Part shown: one piece after another, positions 34,509 through 42,928 of the stretch
How the letters are laid out: the number at the start of each line of letters is the position of its first letter
Position numbering within the stretch: position 1 is the stretch's first letter
Source of the DNA: Conexibacter sp. CPCC 206217
GTDB taxonomy: Bacteria > Actinomycetota > Thermoleophilia > Solirubrobacterales > Solirubrobacteraceae
Assembly (NCBI RefSeq): GCF_030646165.1
Contig: NZ_JAUTDO010000010.1
Coordinates: forward strand, 62,001 to 126,000
Direction of reading: 5' to 3'
Length of the DNA: 64,000 bases
The notes under the pieces: model-generated
The model's database searches: none
Told to the model about the DNA's origin: nothing
What the model saw: the letters and a program-made list of their open reading frames with translations, nothing else
Made by a program: the position numbers and the translations under genes

Positions 34509-36020
34509 ATGGAGGTGACGAGGAGAGCGTGCCAGTTGCCGAACCCGTGGGTGGCCATCGGATCGACGGTCGAGCCTGTCTCGCAGGCACGGCTCATCGC
34601 GCGCGCTCGCGAACGCGTCTGGGAGGGCGGCCCGCCGCCGCGGATCCTGCGCCCGGTCGTGCTGGAGTCGTGGCAGCGCTCGGCGCAGGCCGGCGTCTTC
34701 GCCGAGCGCGAGGAGCTGCCGCCGCTGCTGACGCAGGAGGAGCTGGAGGAGCGCCGCGCGCGCCATCCGCTCGCCGCCGCGATGCCGTTGATCCGCTCGC
34801 TGCTGGTCGACGTCGCCGAGGACGCCCGCCACGTCGTCGCCGTCTGCGACGTGACCGGTCACCTGCTGTGGGTCGAGGGCAGCCGCGCGACGCAGCGCGC
34901 GGCGGAGGGGATCGGCTTCGTCGCCGGCTCGGACTGGAGCGAGGGCACGACCGGCACCAACGCGCCCGGCACGGCCCTCGAAGCCGACCATCCGATCCAG
35001 GTGTTCGCGGCCGAGCACTACCACCAGACGCACGCGTCGTGGATGTGCGCCGCGGCGCCGATCCACGACCCCGAGGACGGCAGACTGCTCGGCGCGGTCG
35101 ACCTGACCGGCTCGTTCGACACCGCCCACCCCTCGACGCTCGCGCTCGCGAACGCGACGGCCAGAGCGGTCGAGGCGCACCTCGCGGCGCTCGGCGCGTG
35201 GCGTGACGCCGCGGCGCTGGAGACGGCGCGCGGCCAGGTCGGCGCAGGCGCGAGCCTCACCGTCGTCTCGCCCGGCGGTCGCCTCCTGGGCGACGACCTC
35301 GGCCGCCAGCGGGTGCCGCCGCCGACCGAGCCGGGCCGCCTGCGGATAGGCCGCACCGTCGTCGAGGCCGAGCAGCTCCCCAGCGCGCCGGGGTACTGGG
35401 TGCTGCGGCGGCAGGGGGGTCACTCCGCTCCGTCGCCGAGCAAGCTCTCCCTCCGCCTGCTCGGCACCCCCGCCGACGCGCTCGTCGCGGGCGGGCGGCG
35501 GCTCACCGTGACGAAGCGCCAGCTGGAGATCTGCGCGCTGCTGGCGCTCAGTCCCGAGGGGCTCGGCAGCGGCGAGCTGCGCGAGCTGCTGTACGGCGAG
35601 CAGGACGTCGCCGACGTCACGATCCGCTCTGAGCTGTCGCGCCTGCGCCGCACGCTCGGACCGGCGCTGGCGGCGCGGCCGTATCGCTTCGCCGCGCCGG
35701 TCGCGACCGACGTCGAGCACGTCGAGCGGCTGCTGCACGGCGGGGACCTGGCCGGCGCCGTGCAGGTCTACACCGGGCCGCTGCTGCCCGCGTCGGAGTC
35801 GCCGCGGATCGTCGAGCTGCGCGACCAGCTGCACCACGAGCTGCGCGCGGCGCTGCTCGCGGGGGAGGATCCGGAGGCGCTCTACCAGTGGATCGGCGCC
35901 CCGCACGGGGAGCGCGACGCGCCCGTCGCGCGGCGCCTCACCGCGCTGATCGACGAGCGCGACCCGCGCCACGCGACGGCGGTCGCCGTCGTCGAGGCGG
36001 ACCTCTCGTCGCGACGCTGA
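34509..36020 (+). CDS. GAF-domain regulator with SARP-like winged-helix C-terminus
   Basis: 503 residues. The N-terminus RPVVLESWQRS resembles the sensory part of AcoR-type activators, and a GAF domain spans about 85-235. Instead of a sigma-54 AAA+ domain, residues from about 312 form an OmpR/SARP-type winged helix (LRLLG, LTVTKRQLEICALLALSPEG, ELSRLRRTLG) followed by a BTAD-like helical part ending near 480. It likely binds a small molecule and activates transcription, possibly of the aldehyde dehydrogenase gene 3 kb downstream. A TTGACG hexamer lies upstream at 34484-34489. The true start is uncertain because ATG 34509 lacks a ribosome binding site. Confidence 0.8.
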   Translation: MEVTRRACQLPNPWVAIGSTVEPVSQARLIARARERVWEGGPPPRILRPVVLESWQRSAQAGVFAEREELPPLLTQEELEERRARHPLAAAMPLIRSLLVDVAEDARHVVAVCDVTGHLLWVEGSRATQRAAEGIGFVAGSDWSEGTTGTNAPGTALEADHPIQVFAAEHYHQTHASWMCAAAPIHDPEDGRLLGAVDLTGSFDTAHPSTLALANATARAVEAHLAALGAWRDAAALETARGQVGAGASLTVVSPGGRLLGDDLGRQRVPPPTEPGRLRIGRTVVEAEQLPSAPGYWVLRRQGGHSAPSPSKLSLRLLGTPADALVAGGRRLTVTKRQLEICALLALSPEGLGSGELRELLYGEQDVADVTIRSELSRLRRTLGPALAARPYRFAAPVATDVEHVERLLHGGDLAGAVQVYTGPLLPASESPRIVELRDQLHHELRAALLAGEDPEALYQWIGAPHGERDAPVARRLTALIDERDPRHATAVAVVEADLSSRR

Positions 36021-36083
36021 GCCGCGGGCGCTTGAGCGGCGCGCCGCAGCGCCGCCACTCCTCGCCGCGCCAGGGGCGCACGC

Positions 36084-38372
36084 CTACGCCGCTCTGCGCG
36101 CCGCCGTTTCCGCGGTCGCGAGCGCTCGCGTGTAGCCGTCGGCGAGCTGGCCGAGCGCTGCCGTCCAGGAGCGGTCGCGGACCGCGTCGAGCCCGCCGTG
36201 GGTCAGCCTCGCGCGCAGGGCGGAGTGGTCTGCCAGCTCTATCAGCGCGTCGGCGAGCGCGTCCGCGTCGGGCGGGCAGAGCCAGCCTGAGCGGCCGTGT
36301 GCGATCAGCTCGCGCGGGCCGCCGACGTCGACCGACAGCACCGGCAGGCCGCTCGCCTGCGCCTCCAGGATCACCTGGCCGAACGTGTCGGTCTCGCTCG
36401 CGAACAGGAACAGGTCGGCGTTCGCGTAGGCGTGCGCGAGCGCGTCGCCGTCGAGCCAGCCGAGGAAGCGGGCGCTGTCGCCGAGCCGCTCGCGCAGCGT
36501 CGCCTGCTCCGGGCCGCCGCCGGCCAGCGCCAGGCGCAGCCGCGGATCGCGCGCGTGGGCGCGCTCGAACGTGTCGGCGAGCAGGTCGACGCCCTTCTCG
36601 CGCGTCAGCCGGCCGGCGTAGAGGACGACGATCTCGCCGTCGCCCGCGCGCTCGCGCAGCGCCGGCGAGAAGCGCTCGAGGTCGACGCCGCGATCCCAGC
36701 GGCCGATCTTGTCCGGCTCGATCCCCAGCTCGGCGAGCGAGGCGTCGGCCGCGCGACTGGGCGAGAGGACCCGGCCGCACTGCCCGTAGAAGACCGCGAG
36801 CGCCATCCCGACCGCCGCCTCGATCCGCTCGTCGGCGGTCCGCAGGCGGGCGTAGGCGCCGAGCTCGGTGTGGTAGGAGCCGACGACCGGAAGGCCCAGC
36901 AGCCGCGCCAGCAGCGCGGCGGCGATGCCGGCCGGGCCGGGGGAGACGAGGTGGACGAGGTCGTAGTTGCCGCTCGTCAGCGCCTCCGCGACGTCCGGCA
37001 GGCTCGGCACGCCGATTTCCAGCCCCGGGTAGAACGGCACGTCGACCTCCGCGACCGCCGGCAGGCGCCGGTCGACGTTGGGGTCGGTGCCGACGACCTC
37101 GACCTCGAAGCCGGGCAGCCCGCGCTCGCGGATCTCGTCGAGCGTGTGCGTGACGCCGTGCATCGAGCCGACGCCGTCGGCGACGAGCGCGACGCGGATC
37201 GGGTCGCGCTCGCGGCCGTCGAGCTTCTCCTTCTCGCGCGCGAGGAACGCTTGCGCGGGGATGTACGGCACGATCGGCAGCAGCGCCTCGAACAGCTCCA
37301 GCCCGACCGCGCCGATTCTGTCGACGTCGCCGGCGCTGTGGAGCGCGCGGTCGACGGCGGCGGCGAGCCGGCGCTCGTGCACACGGCGGGCGCGGCGGGC
37401 GAGGTCGGAGTGCGAGAAGTCCTCAGCCTGCATGCGCGCGATCAGCGCGTCGGCGTCGGGCTCGAAGCCGAGCGCGTCGAGCCAGGCGCGCAGCAGTCGG
37501 CGGCCGTCGTCGGGGCCGAGGCCGGTGCCCTCCTCGCCGCCGCGCTGCTCGCCCTCGCTCATCATCCGCTCGGCCATCTGCAGGACCGCGAACGGGTCCG
37601 GCGCATGCTCGCGGTCAGCGCCGATCGAGCGGGCGGCGAGCGCGATCGCCGCGTGCGTCCACTTCGCGGCGCTCCCCTGTCTGCCGTGCGCGCTGACGTT
37701 GCCGGCGCGCAGGTGGGCGAGGAACTGTTCGGGCGTGGCGGCAGGCGGCGCCTGCGTGAAGGTGCGGCCGACGTCGACGCCCGCATGGTCGTCGGAGCCG
37801 CCCACGCCCGTCCCGCCGTGGGTCTCGATGTAGACCGCGGCGGGAGCGTTCAGCTCCGGTGCGCGCGATCCGTTGCGGACCTCCCAGACGGGGAAGAGCT
37901 GTGCGAGCCGTCGCCGGTGGCGCGCGGTCAGCGGCGCCGCGACGGCGTAGAAGGGGTGCGCGAGCGCGCAGGCGATCTCGTTGCCGTGCAGATAGGCGGC
38001 GATCGTCTCGACGTCCTTGGCGTGCGCCTGCAGCCAGTCGTGGTCGTCGGGCGTGATGCCCCAGCAGAGCACGTGGACCGCCTGTTCCTGGTGGCGGAAC
38101 CAGGTCGTCAGCTCGACCGAGGTGAAGACGCCGGGCAAGCCCTGGCGCTCCAGTTCGAGGCAGCCCTCGATCGTGTCGTGGTCGGTGATCGTGACGAAGT
38201 CCATGCCGCGTCGTCTGGCGAGCGCGTAGACCTCCGCCGGAGGCGTGGCGCACTCCGGCAGCCCGATCGCCCGCTGGACCCCGAGCTTGCTCAACTGACT
38301 CGCGGTCGAATGGCAGTGCAGGTCGGCTCGCGTCGCCGACGGCTCTGCCGTTGCCTCACGCTGCTCTCCCAT
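36084..38372 (-). CDS. PHP-domain phosphoesterase fused to GT4-type glycosyltransferase
   Basis: About 762 residues. The N-terminal half is a PHP metal-hydrolase domain with DLHCHSTAS, TITDHDTIEG, HPFYA and a later GGSDDHAG, giving the usual His/Asp metal ligands. Residues from about 375 form a GT-B glycosyltransferase of family 4, with VLYAGRLTREKGVDLL, and FLFASETDTFGQVILEAQASGLPV holding the E-x7-E motif. A single polypeptide thus carries a phosphoesterase/phosphatase and a sugar transferase. Start 38372 or 38381 are both plausible; neither has a ribosome binding site. Substrate lipid or sugar is unknown. Confidence 0.85.
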   Translation of the reverse strand: MGEQREATAEPSATRADLHCHSTASQLSKLGVQRAIGLPECATPPAEVYALARRRGMDFVTITDHDTIEGCLELERQGLPGVFTSVELTTWFRHQEQAVHVLCWGITPDDHDWLQAHAKDVETIAAYLHGNEIACALAHPFYAVAAPLTARHRRRLAQLFPVWEVRNGSRAPELNAPAAVYIETHGGTGVGGSDDHAGVDVGRTFTQAPPAATPEQFLAHLRAGNVSAHGRQGSAAKWTHAAIALAARSIGADREHAPDPFAVLQMAERMMSEGEQRGGEEGTGLGPDDGRRLLRAWLDALGFEPDADALIARMQAEDFSHSDLARRARRVHERRLAAAVDRALHSAGDVDRIGAVGLELFEALLPIVPYIPAQAFLAREKEKLDGRERDPIRVALVADGVGSMHGVTHTLDEIRERGLPGFEVEVVGTDPNVDRRLPAVAEVDVPFYPGLEIGVPSLPDVAEALTSGNYDLVHLVSPGPAGIAAALLARLLGLPVVGSYHTELGAYARLRTADERIEAAVGMALAVFYGQCGRVLSPSRAADASLAELGIEPDKIGRWDRGVDLERFSPALRERAGDGEIVVLYAGRLTREKGVDLLADTFERAHARDPRLRLALAGGGPEQATLRERLGDSARFLGWLDGDALAHAYANADLFLFASETDTFGQVILEAQASGLPVLSVDVGGPRELIAHGRSGWLCPPDADALADALIELADHSALRARLTHGGLDAVRDRSWTAALGQLADGYTRALATAETAARRAA

Positions 38373-38457
38373 GTTGCGCATGAGACCAAAATGGCGTGCA
38401 AATGGCCGCCTTTCGTGACCAGTTCGCGAAGATCGCGTGACCGGGGAGTGAACGACG

Positions 38458-38486
38458 GAGGCCCGGCGGATGTGCCGCCGGGCCTC
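38458..38486 (-). terminator. Perfect 12-bp hairpin after the small membrane-protein gene
   Basis: Arms GAGGCCCGGCGG and the exact complement flank a 5-base loop. It lies downstream of the minus-strand gene ending at 38518 and upstream of the glycosyltransferase start, so it probably ends the former's transcript. No T-run follows. Confidence 0.65.
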
Positions 38487-38517
38487 GTCCATCGTTGAAT
38501 TCAGACTACGCGGTGGT

Positions 38518-38919
38518 TCATCGCATGCCCGCCGCGACGCGCTCCTCGGGCTGTGCGTGATCGCCGACGGAGAGCTCGTGCACGACGCGCTCGGTGCGCA
38601 GCTCGTGGGCGCTGAGGCCGACGAGGGCGATCGCCGCGAGGGCGAGGCCGCCGGCGAGCGCGAGCGCGTAGACGACGTTCGCCGCGAACAGCAGGCTCAT
38701 CGCGACGAGGCCGATGCCGACAGCGGCTGCGGTGACTGCGGTCGCCTGGTGGACGCGGTCGCGCACGACCGCGAGCGAGCCGAGCGCGACGAGGACCGCG
38801 ATCGTGCCGACGGAGAACGCGAGCCATTGGATCCAGTTCGGTGTGAACGCCTGAGTGGCGACGACGAGGAACGCGCCGACGATGCCGATCGCGATGTTGG
38901 TGAGGTAGCGGATGCTCAT
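38518..38919 (-). CDS. Four-helix membrane protein of unknown function
   Basis: 133 residues with four predicted membrane helices (about 5-23, 29-50, 60-80 and 84-104) and a polar C-terminal tail. The Trp-containing TPNWIQWLAF near residue 27 vaguely recalls SPW-repeat proteins, but I cannot assign it. GGAGGATC lies just before the start. It is divergent from the aldehyde dehydrogenase gene across a 242-base region rich in repeats. Confidence 0.65.
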   Translation of the reverse strand: MSIRYLTNIAIGIVGAFLVVATQAFTPNWIQWLAFSVGTIAVLVALGSLAVVRDRVHQATAVTAAAVGIGLVAMSLLFAANVVYALALAGGLALAAIALVGLSAHELRTERVVHELSVGDHAQPEERVAAGMR

Positions 38920-39161
38920 GAGAGATCCTCCAGGTGAGTCGGAGGGATCGTCCGTCTAGGCCCTTGGTCTGGCGGGCGGTCCGCTGGTGAATGATTGTCC
39001 GACAACGAGTCTAGACCCTTAGACGAGGATCGAAACGTTGTGATCGTGTTGGCAACGCAACGGTTCTGCAACGTGCCCGGGCGTATGGTCGTTCGCGAGC
39101 CTTCCGCCTCACGGGCGGCGGGCGCGAGGAGACAATCCGTCACGTCACGAGGAGGCCGTCC
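38920..39161. promoter_or_regulatory. Divergent promoter region with repeats
   Basis: The 242 bases between divergent genes have a lower GC content than their surroundings. They contain two near-identical GTCTAG(G/A)CCCTT blocks about 58 bases apart (near 38952 and 39010) and three GCAACG repeats near 39055-39080. These look like operator sites for the membrane protein and aldehyde dehydrogenase genes. No regulator can be named. Confidence 0.45.
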
Positions 39162-40655
39162 ATGGCCGTTGCTGTCCCGATGGCAGAAGCAACCCGTCGC
39201 TTCACCTCTGAACCGCGCAAGCTGCTGATCGGCGGCGAGTGGCGCGCGGCGCTGAGCGGCAAGACGTTCGAGACGTACGACCCCGCCACCGGCGCGGTGC
39301 TCGCGACCGTCGCGGAGGGCGACGCGCAGGACATCGACCTCGCGGTCGCCGCGGCGCGCAGAGCGCTGGACGGCCCGTGGGGCCGTCTCAACCCGTCCGA
39401 GCGCGGGCGCATCGTGCACCGCATCGGCGACCTGATCATGGAGCACGCCGACGAGCTGGCCGAGCTGGAGTCGCTCGACAACGGCAAGCCGAAGGCCGTC
39501 GCCGCGGCCGCAGACATCCCGCTCGCCGCCGACCTCTTCTGGTACATGGCCGGCTGGGCGACGAAGCTCAACGGCGGCACGATCAACCCGTCGGTCCCGT
39601 ACATGCCGGGTGCGGAGTTCCACGCCTACACGCTGCGCGAGCCGGTCGGCGTCGTCGGCCAGATCATCCCGTGGAACTTCCCGCTGCTGATGGCGGCATG
39701 GAAGCTCGGCCCCGCGCTGACGACCGGCTGCACGGTCGTGTTGAAGCCCGCCGAGCAGACGCCGCTGAGCGCGCTGCGGCTGGCGGAGCTGATGCTGGAG
39801 GCCGGCGTCCCCGACGGCGTCGTCAACGTGGTCCCGGGCTACGGCGAGACCGCCGGTGCCGCGCTCGCCGCGCACCCCGACGTCGACAAGGTCGCCTTCA
39901 CCGGCTCGACCGAGGTCGGCAAGCTGATCGCGCAGACCGCGACCGGCAACCTCAAGCGCGTCTCGCTGGAGCTCGGCGGCAAGTCGCCGAACATCGTCTT
40001 CTCCGACGCCGACGTCGACGCCGCGATCGCCGGCGCCGCGCAGGGGATCTTCTTCAACCAGGGCGAGGTCTGCTCGGCGGGCTCGCGCCTGTACGTGCAG
40101 GAGGACCAGTTCGACCGCGTCGTCGAGGGCATCAGCACGGCGGCCTCGAACATCAAGGTCGGCCATGGCCTCGACCCCTCCACGGAGATGGGGCCGCTCG
40201 TCTCCCAGGAGCAGTTCGACCGCGTCACGAGATACCTGTCGATCGGTGAGCAGGAGGGCAACCGCGCGACCGCCGGCGGCTCGGCGATCGAGGGCGACGG
40301 CTGGTTCGTGCAGCCGACCGTGCTCGTCGACGCGACCGCCGATCACACGATCGTGCGCGAGGAGGTCTTCGGCCCGGTGATCGCGGCGATGCCGTTCAGC
40401 GACGTCGACGACCTCGCGCGCCAGGCGAACGACTCCGCCTACGGCCTCGCCGCCGGCGTGTGGACGCGTGACATCTCCAAGGCGCACCTGCTGGCGAAGA
40501 AGATCAAGGCCGGCACCGTGCACATCAACAGCTACCACGTGTTCAGCGCGGAGCTGCCGTTCGGCGGCTACAAGCAGTCCGGTTGGGGTCGCGAGATGGG
40601 CGAGGAAGTGCTCAACAACTACATGGAGACGAAGTCGGTGATCGTCGGGCTGTAA
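39162..40655 (+). CDS. NAD(P)-dependent aldehyde dehydrogenase
   Basis: 497-residue ALDH superfamily enzyme oxidising an aldehyde to its acid. Catalytic Cys304 is in NQGEVCSAGSR and general base Glu270 in LELGGKSPN; the cofactor motif FTGSTEVGK and IIPWNFPLLM are present. The sequence style is that of phenylacetaldehyde/betaine-type ALDHs; substrate unknown. A strong GAGGAGG ribosome binding site precedes ATG 39162. It may be controlled by the GAF regulator encoded upstream. Confidence 0.92.
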   Translation: MAVAVPMAEATRRFTSEPRKLLIGGEWRAALSGKTFETYDPATGAVLATVAEGDAQDIDLAVAAARRALDGPWGRLNPSERGRIVHRIGDLIMEHADELAELESLDNGKPKAVAAAADIPLAADLFWYMAGWATKLNGGTINPSVPYMPGAEFHAYTLREPVGVVGQIIPWNFPLLMAAWKLGPALTTGCTVVLKPAEQTPLSALRLAELMLEAGVPDGVVNVVPGYGETAGAALAAHPDVDKVAFTGSTEVGKLIAQTATGNLKRVSLELGGKSPNIVFSDADVDAAIAGAAQGIFFNQGEVCSAGSRLYVQEDQFDRVVEGISTAASNIKVGHGLDPSTEMGPLVSQEQFDRVTRYLSIGEQEGNRATAGGSAIEGDGWFVQPTVLVDATADHTIVREEVFGPVIAAMPFSDVDDLARQANDSAYGLAAGVWTRDISKAHLLAKKIKAGTVHINSYHVFSAELPFGGYKQSGWGREMGEEVLNNYMETKSVIVGL

Positions 40656-40680
40656 GTCCAACGCGGCCGGCCATCGACCT

Positions 40681-40698
40681 GTGCCCCTGGAGGGGCAC
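40681..40698. terminator. 8-bp perfect hairpin between convergent genes
   Basis: Arms GTGCCCCT and exact complement with a 2-base centre, 25 bases after the aldehyde dehydrogenase stop. Immediately followed by a second, longer palindrome. Confidence 0.55.
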
Positions 40699-40699
40699 C

Positions 40700-40740
40700 A
40701 GCGGCAGTTTCGGTACCGCAGCGGTACCGAAGCTGCCGCT
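40700..40740. terminator. 20-bp palindrome between convergent ALDH and LysR genes
   Basis: Arms of 20 bases (left arm begins AGCGGCAGTTTCGG) pair fully in RNA apart from one G-U wobble, with essentially no loop. It ends 2 bases before the LysR stop codon. Its position and symmetry fit a bidirectional terminator without T-runs. Confidence 0.7.
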
Positions 40741-40742
40741 GC

Positions 40743-41648
40743 TCAGTCCAGCCCGCCGCCGAGCCACTTCCAGAAGCGCTCGGCGGGACGGGGAAGCTCG
40801 CGGCGCGGGTCGCGCACCGCGCGCAGCTCGCGCGTCAGCGGCACGTCGCGCAGCGGCAGCGCGTGCAGCGTCCCGACGCGCACCTCGGTCTCGACCGCCA
40901 GGCGCGACAGCAGCCCGAAGCCGCCGGACGCGAGCGCGCGCTTGACGCTCTCCGCGCTCGCCAGCTCCAGCCGCGGGGCCAGCTCGACGCCCGCCTCCAG
41001 CATCGCCGCCGCGGCGACCGTGCGCGTGCCGGAGCCCTGCTCGCGCGCGACGTAGGAGTCGCCGCGCAGCTCTCTCGCGCGCAGCGATCTGCGTCGCGCC
41101 CAGCGGTGCCCGTTCGCGACGACGACGACGATCGCGTCGCGTCTGACGACCAGCGCGTCGAGCCCGTCGAGCGGGTCGAGGCCCTCGACGAAGCCGATCT
41201 GCGCGCGTCGTTCGCGCAGCGCCAGCAGCACCTCCGTCGAGTTGACGATCGCGACCTGCGCGTGCACGGCCGGCTCGTGCTCGCGGAAGCGCGCGAGCCA
41301 GTCCGGCAGCAGGAACTCGCCGAGCGTGTGGCTGGCCGCGAGCGTGAGCGAGGAGCCGGCGTCGCGTTGGTGGCTGGCGAGCGCCTGCTCGGCGTCGCGC
41401 AGCGCGGCGAGCACGCGCTTCGCCTCCGGGTACAGGACGCGGCCGGCGGTCGTCGGGCGCACGCCGAAGCGGCCGCGCTCCAGCAGCGTGACGCCGACGC
41501 GTCGCTCCAGCGCCAGCACGCGCTTGGTCACCGCCGACTGGGTCAGGTCGAGCGTGTCGGCCGCGCCGCGCATGCTGGCCGCCTCGCAGGCGGCGACGAA
41601 GGCAGCCAGGTCGGGGCTCGGCAGCGGGTTTGCGATCGGTGCGACCAT
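40743..41648 (-). CDS. LysR-family transcriptional regulator
   Basis: 301 residues with an N-terminal winged helix (LAAFVAACEAASMRGAADTLDLTQSAVTKRV) and a periplasmic-binding-protein-like effector domain (about 95-300). It is divergent from the TDT transporter gene, 50 bases apart. The gap holds an ATTCC-N5-GGAAT palindrome of the T-N11-A kind bound by LysR proteins, so it most likely controls that transporter and itself. Confidence 0.88.
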   Translation of the reverse strand: MVAPIANPLPSPDLAAFVAACEAASMRGAADTLDLTQSAVTKRVLALERRVGVTLLERGRFGVRPTTAGRVLYPEAKRVLAALRDAEQALASHQRDAGSSLTLAASHTLGEFLLPDWLARFREHEPAVHAQVAIVNSTEVLLALRERRAQIGFVEGLDPLDGLDALVVRRDAIVVVVANGHRWARRRSLRARELRGDSYVAREQGSGTRTVAAAAMLEAGVELAPRLELASAESVKRALASGGFGLLSRLAVETEVRVGTLHALPLRDVPLTRELRAVRDPRRELPRPAERFWKWLGGGLD

Positions 41649-41681
41649 CGTCGCAATCCTTGCGCATCTCGCCGGCGATCG

Positions 41682-41696
41682 ATTCCCGGTTGGAAT
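41682..41696. promoter_or_regulatory. LysR-type operator
   Basis: Perfect inverted repeat ATTCC, five bases, GGAAT (a T-N11-A box) lies between the divergent LysR and transporter genes, only 2 bases before the upstream candidate start of the transporter. This suggests either control close to the start codon or that translation begins at 41723. Confidence 0.6.
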
Positions 41697-41698
41697 AC

Positions 41699-42823
41699 AT
41701 GCGCGCCGATTCCGACTGGTACATGGCACCTGCGGCGGCGATCCTGATTGGCGTGCGAGTCGCTCCCAACTGGTTCACCGCCGCGATGGGCACCGGGATC
41801 CTCGCGAACGCCGCGATGCTGCTGCCGCTGGACGCGCCGGGCCTGCGCGCGTTCGCGCTCGCGACCTGGCTCGTCGCTGTGCTGCTGCTGGCGAGACTGG
41901 CCGGGGCGGCGCTGGAGCAGTGGCGGCGGGACCGTCGGGCCGGGCGCCCCGCGGCTCCGCGCGAGCTGGCCAGCGCGCCGTTCTGGGGCGCGCCGCCGAT
42001 GGCGATCATGACGATCGCGACCGGCACGCTGCTGATCGGCCGCGACGTGCTCGGCGAGCAGCTCGCGCTGAGCCTCGCGCTGACGCTGTGGGGTGTCGGC
42101 ACGCTCGGCGGCCTGGCGGCGGCGATAGCGGTTCCGCGCTGGCTGCTGAGCCATCCGCAGCGCAGACTCGACACCGTCTTCGCGACCTGGCTGCTGCCGG
42201 TCGTGCCGCCGCTCGTGTCGGCGACGACGGGCGCGGCGCTCGCCGCCCACGCACCGGCTGGGACGGCGCGACTGGTGCTGCTGCTGACCTGCTGCGTGCT
42301 GTTCGGCGTGAGCGTGCTGGCGAGCACGGCGATGGCGGTGCTGATCCTGCGGCGGCTGGCCGCGCACGGGCCGGGGCCCGCGCGGATGGTGCCGACGCTG
42401 TTCATCGCGCTCGGCCCGCTCGGCCAGTCGGTCACCGCCGCCTGCCTGCTCGCCGCGGCCGCTCCGGGCGCGCTGCCGGCATCGCTGGCGCGCAGCGGCG
42501 CGACGCTCGCGCTCGTCTTCGGCCTGCCGGTCTTCGCGCTCGCGATGGCGTGGCTGGCGCTCGCCGCGACCGCGACGTTGCGCACCGCCGCCGGCCCCGG
42601 ACTGCCGTTCGCGGCGACCTGGTGGAGCTTCATCTTCCCGATCGGCACCTGCGTGACCGGCTGCTCCGAGCTGGCATCGCGCACCGGCGCCGCGCCGTTG
42701 ACGTGGATCGCCGCGGCGCTGTTCGCGCTGCTGCTCGGCGCCTGGCTGACGGTCGCAAGCGCCACCGCCCGCCACGCGGTCGGGCGTCACATATCGCGCC
42801 GCGCCGCGGTGGCCGCGGCGTAG
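41699..42823 (+). CDS. TDT-family (TehA/SLAC1-like) transporter
   Basis: About 374 residues with ten membrane helices in the pattern of the tellurite-resistance/dicarboxylate transporter family. NWFTAAMGTGILANA lies in the first helix, LFIALGPLGQSVTAACL in the middle, and WWSFIFPIGTC in the ninth. Family members export dicarboxylates, sulfite or anions. Two starts are possible, 41699 and 41723; the operator position favours 41723. Adjacent LysR gene suggests substrate-responsive control. Confidence 0.85.
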   Translation: MRADSDWYMAPAAAILIGVRVAPNWFTAAMGTGILANAAMLLPLDAPGLRAFALATWLVAVLLLARLAGAALEQWRRDRRAGRPAAPRELASAPFWGAPPMAIMTIATGTLLIGRDVLGEQLALSLALTLWGVGTLGGLAAAIAVPRWLLSHPQRRLDTVFATWLLPVVPPLVSATTGAALAAHAPAGTARLVLLLTCCVLFGVSVLASTAMAVLILRRLAAHGPGPARMVPTLFIALGPLGQSVTAACLLAAAAPGALPASLARSGATLALVFGLPVFALAMAWLALAATATLRTAAGPGLPFAATWWSFIFPIGTCVTGCSELASRTGAAPLTWIAAALFALLLGAWLTVASATARHAVGRHISRRAAVAAA

Positions 42824-42831
42824 CGCTGCGG

Positions 42832-42867
42832 GCTGGGCGGCTCGGCTCGACGCCGCGGTCGCCCAGC
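42832..42867. terminator. Inverted repeat between convergent genes
   Basis: Arms GCTGGGCG and exact complement separated by a 20-base loop, between the convergent TDT transporter and aldo/keto reductase genes. Probable terminator; no T-run. Confidence 0.45.
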
Positions 42868-42928
42868 GCGCCACGAGCAGCTGCGCCAGTTCGTGGTTGG
42901 CGGGGCCTTCGCCGACGGCCGCCGACGG

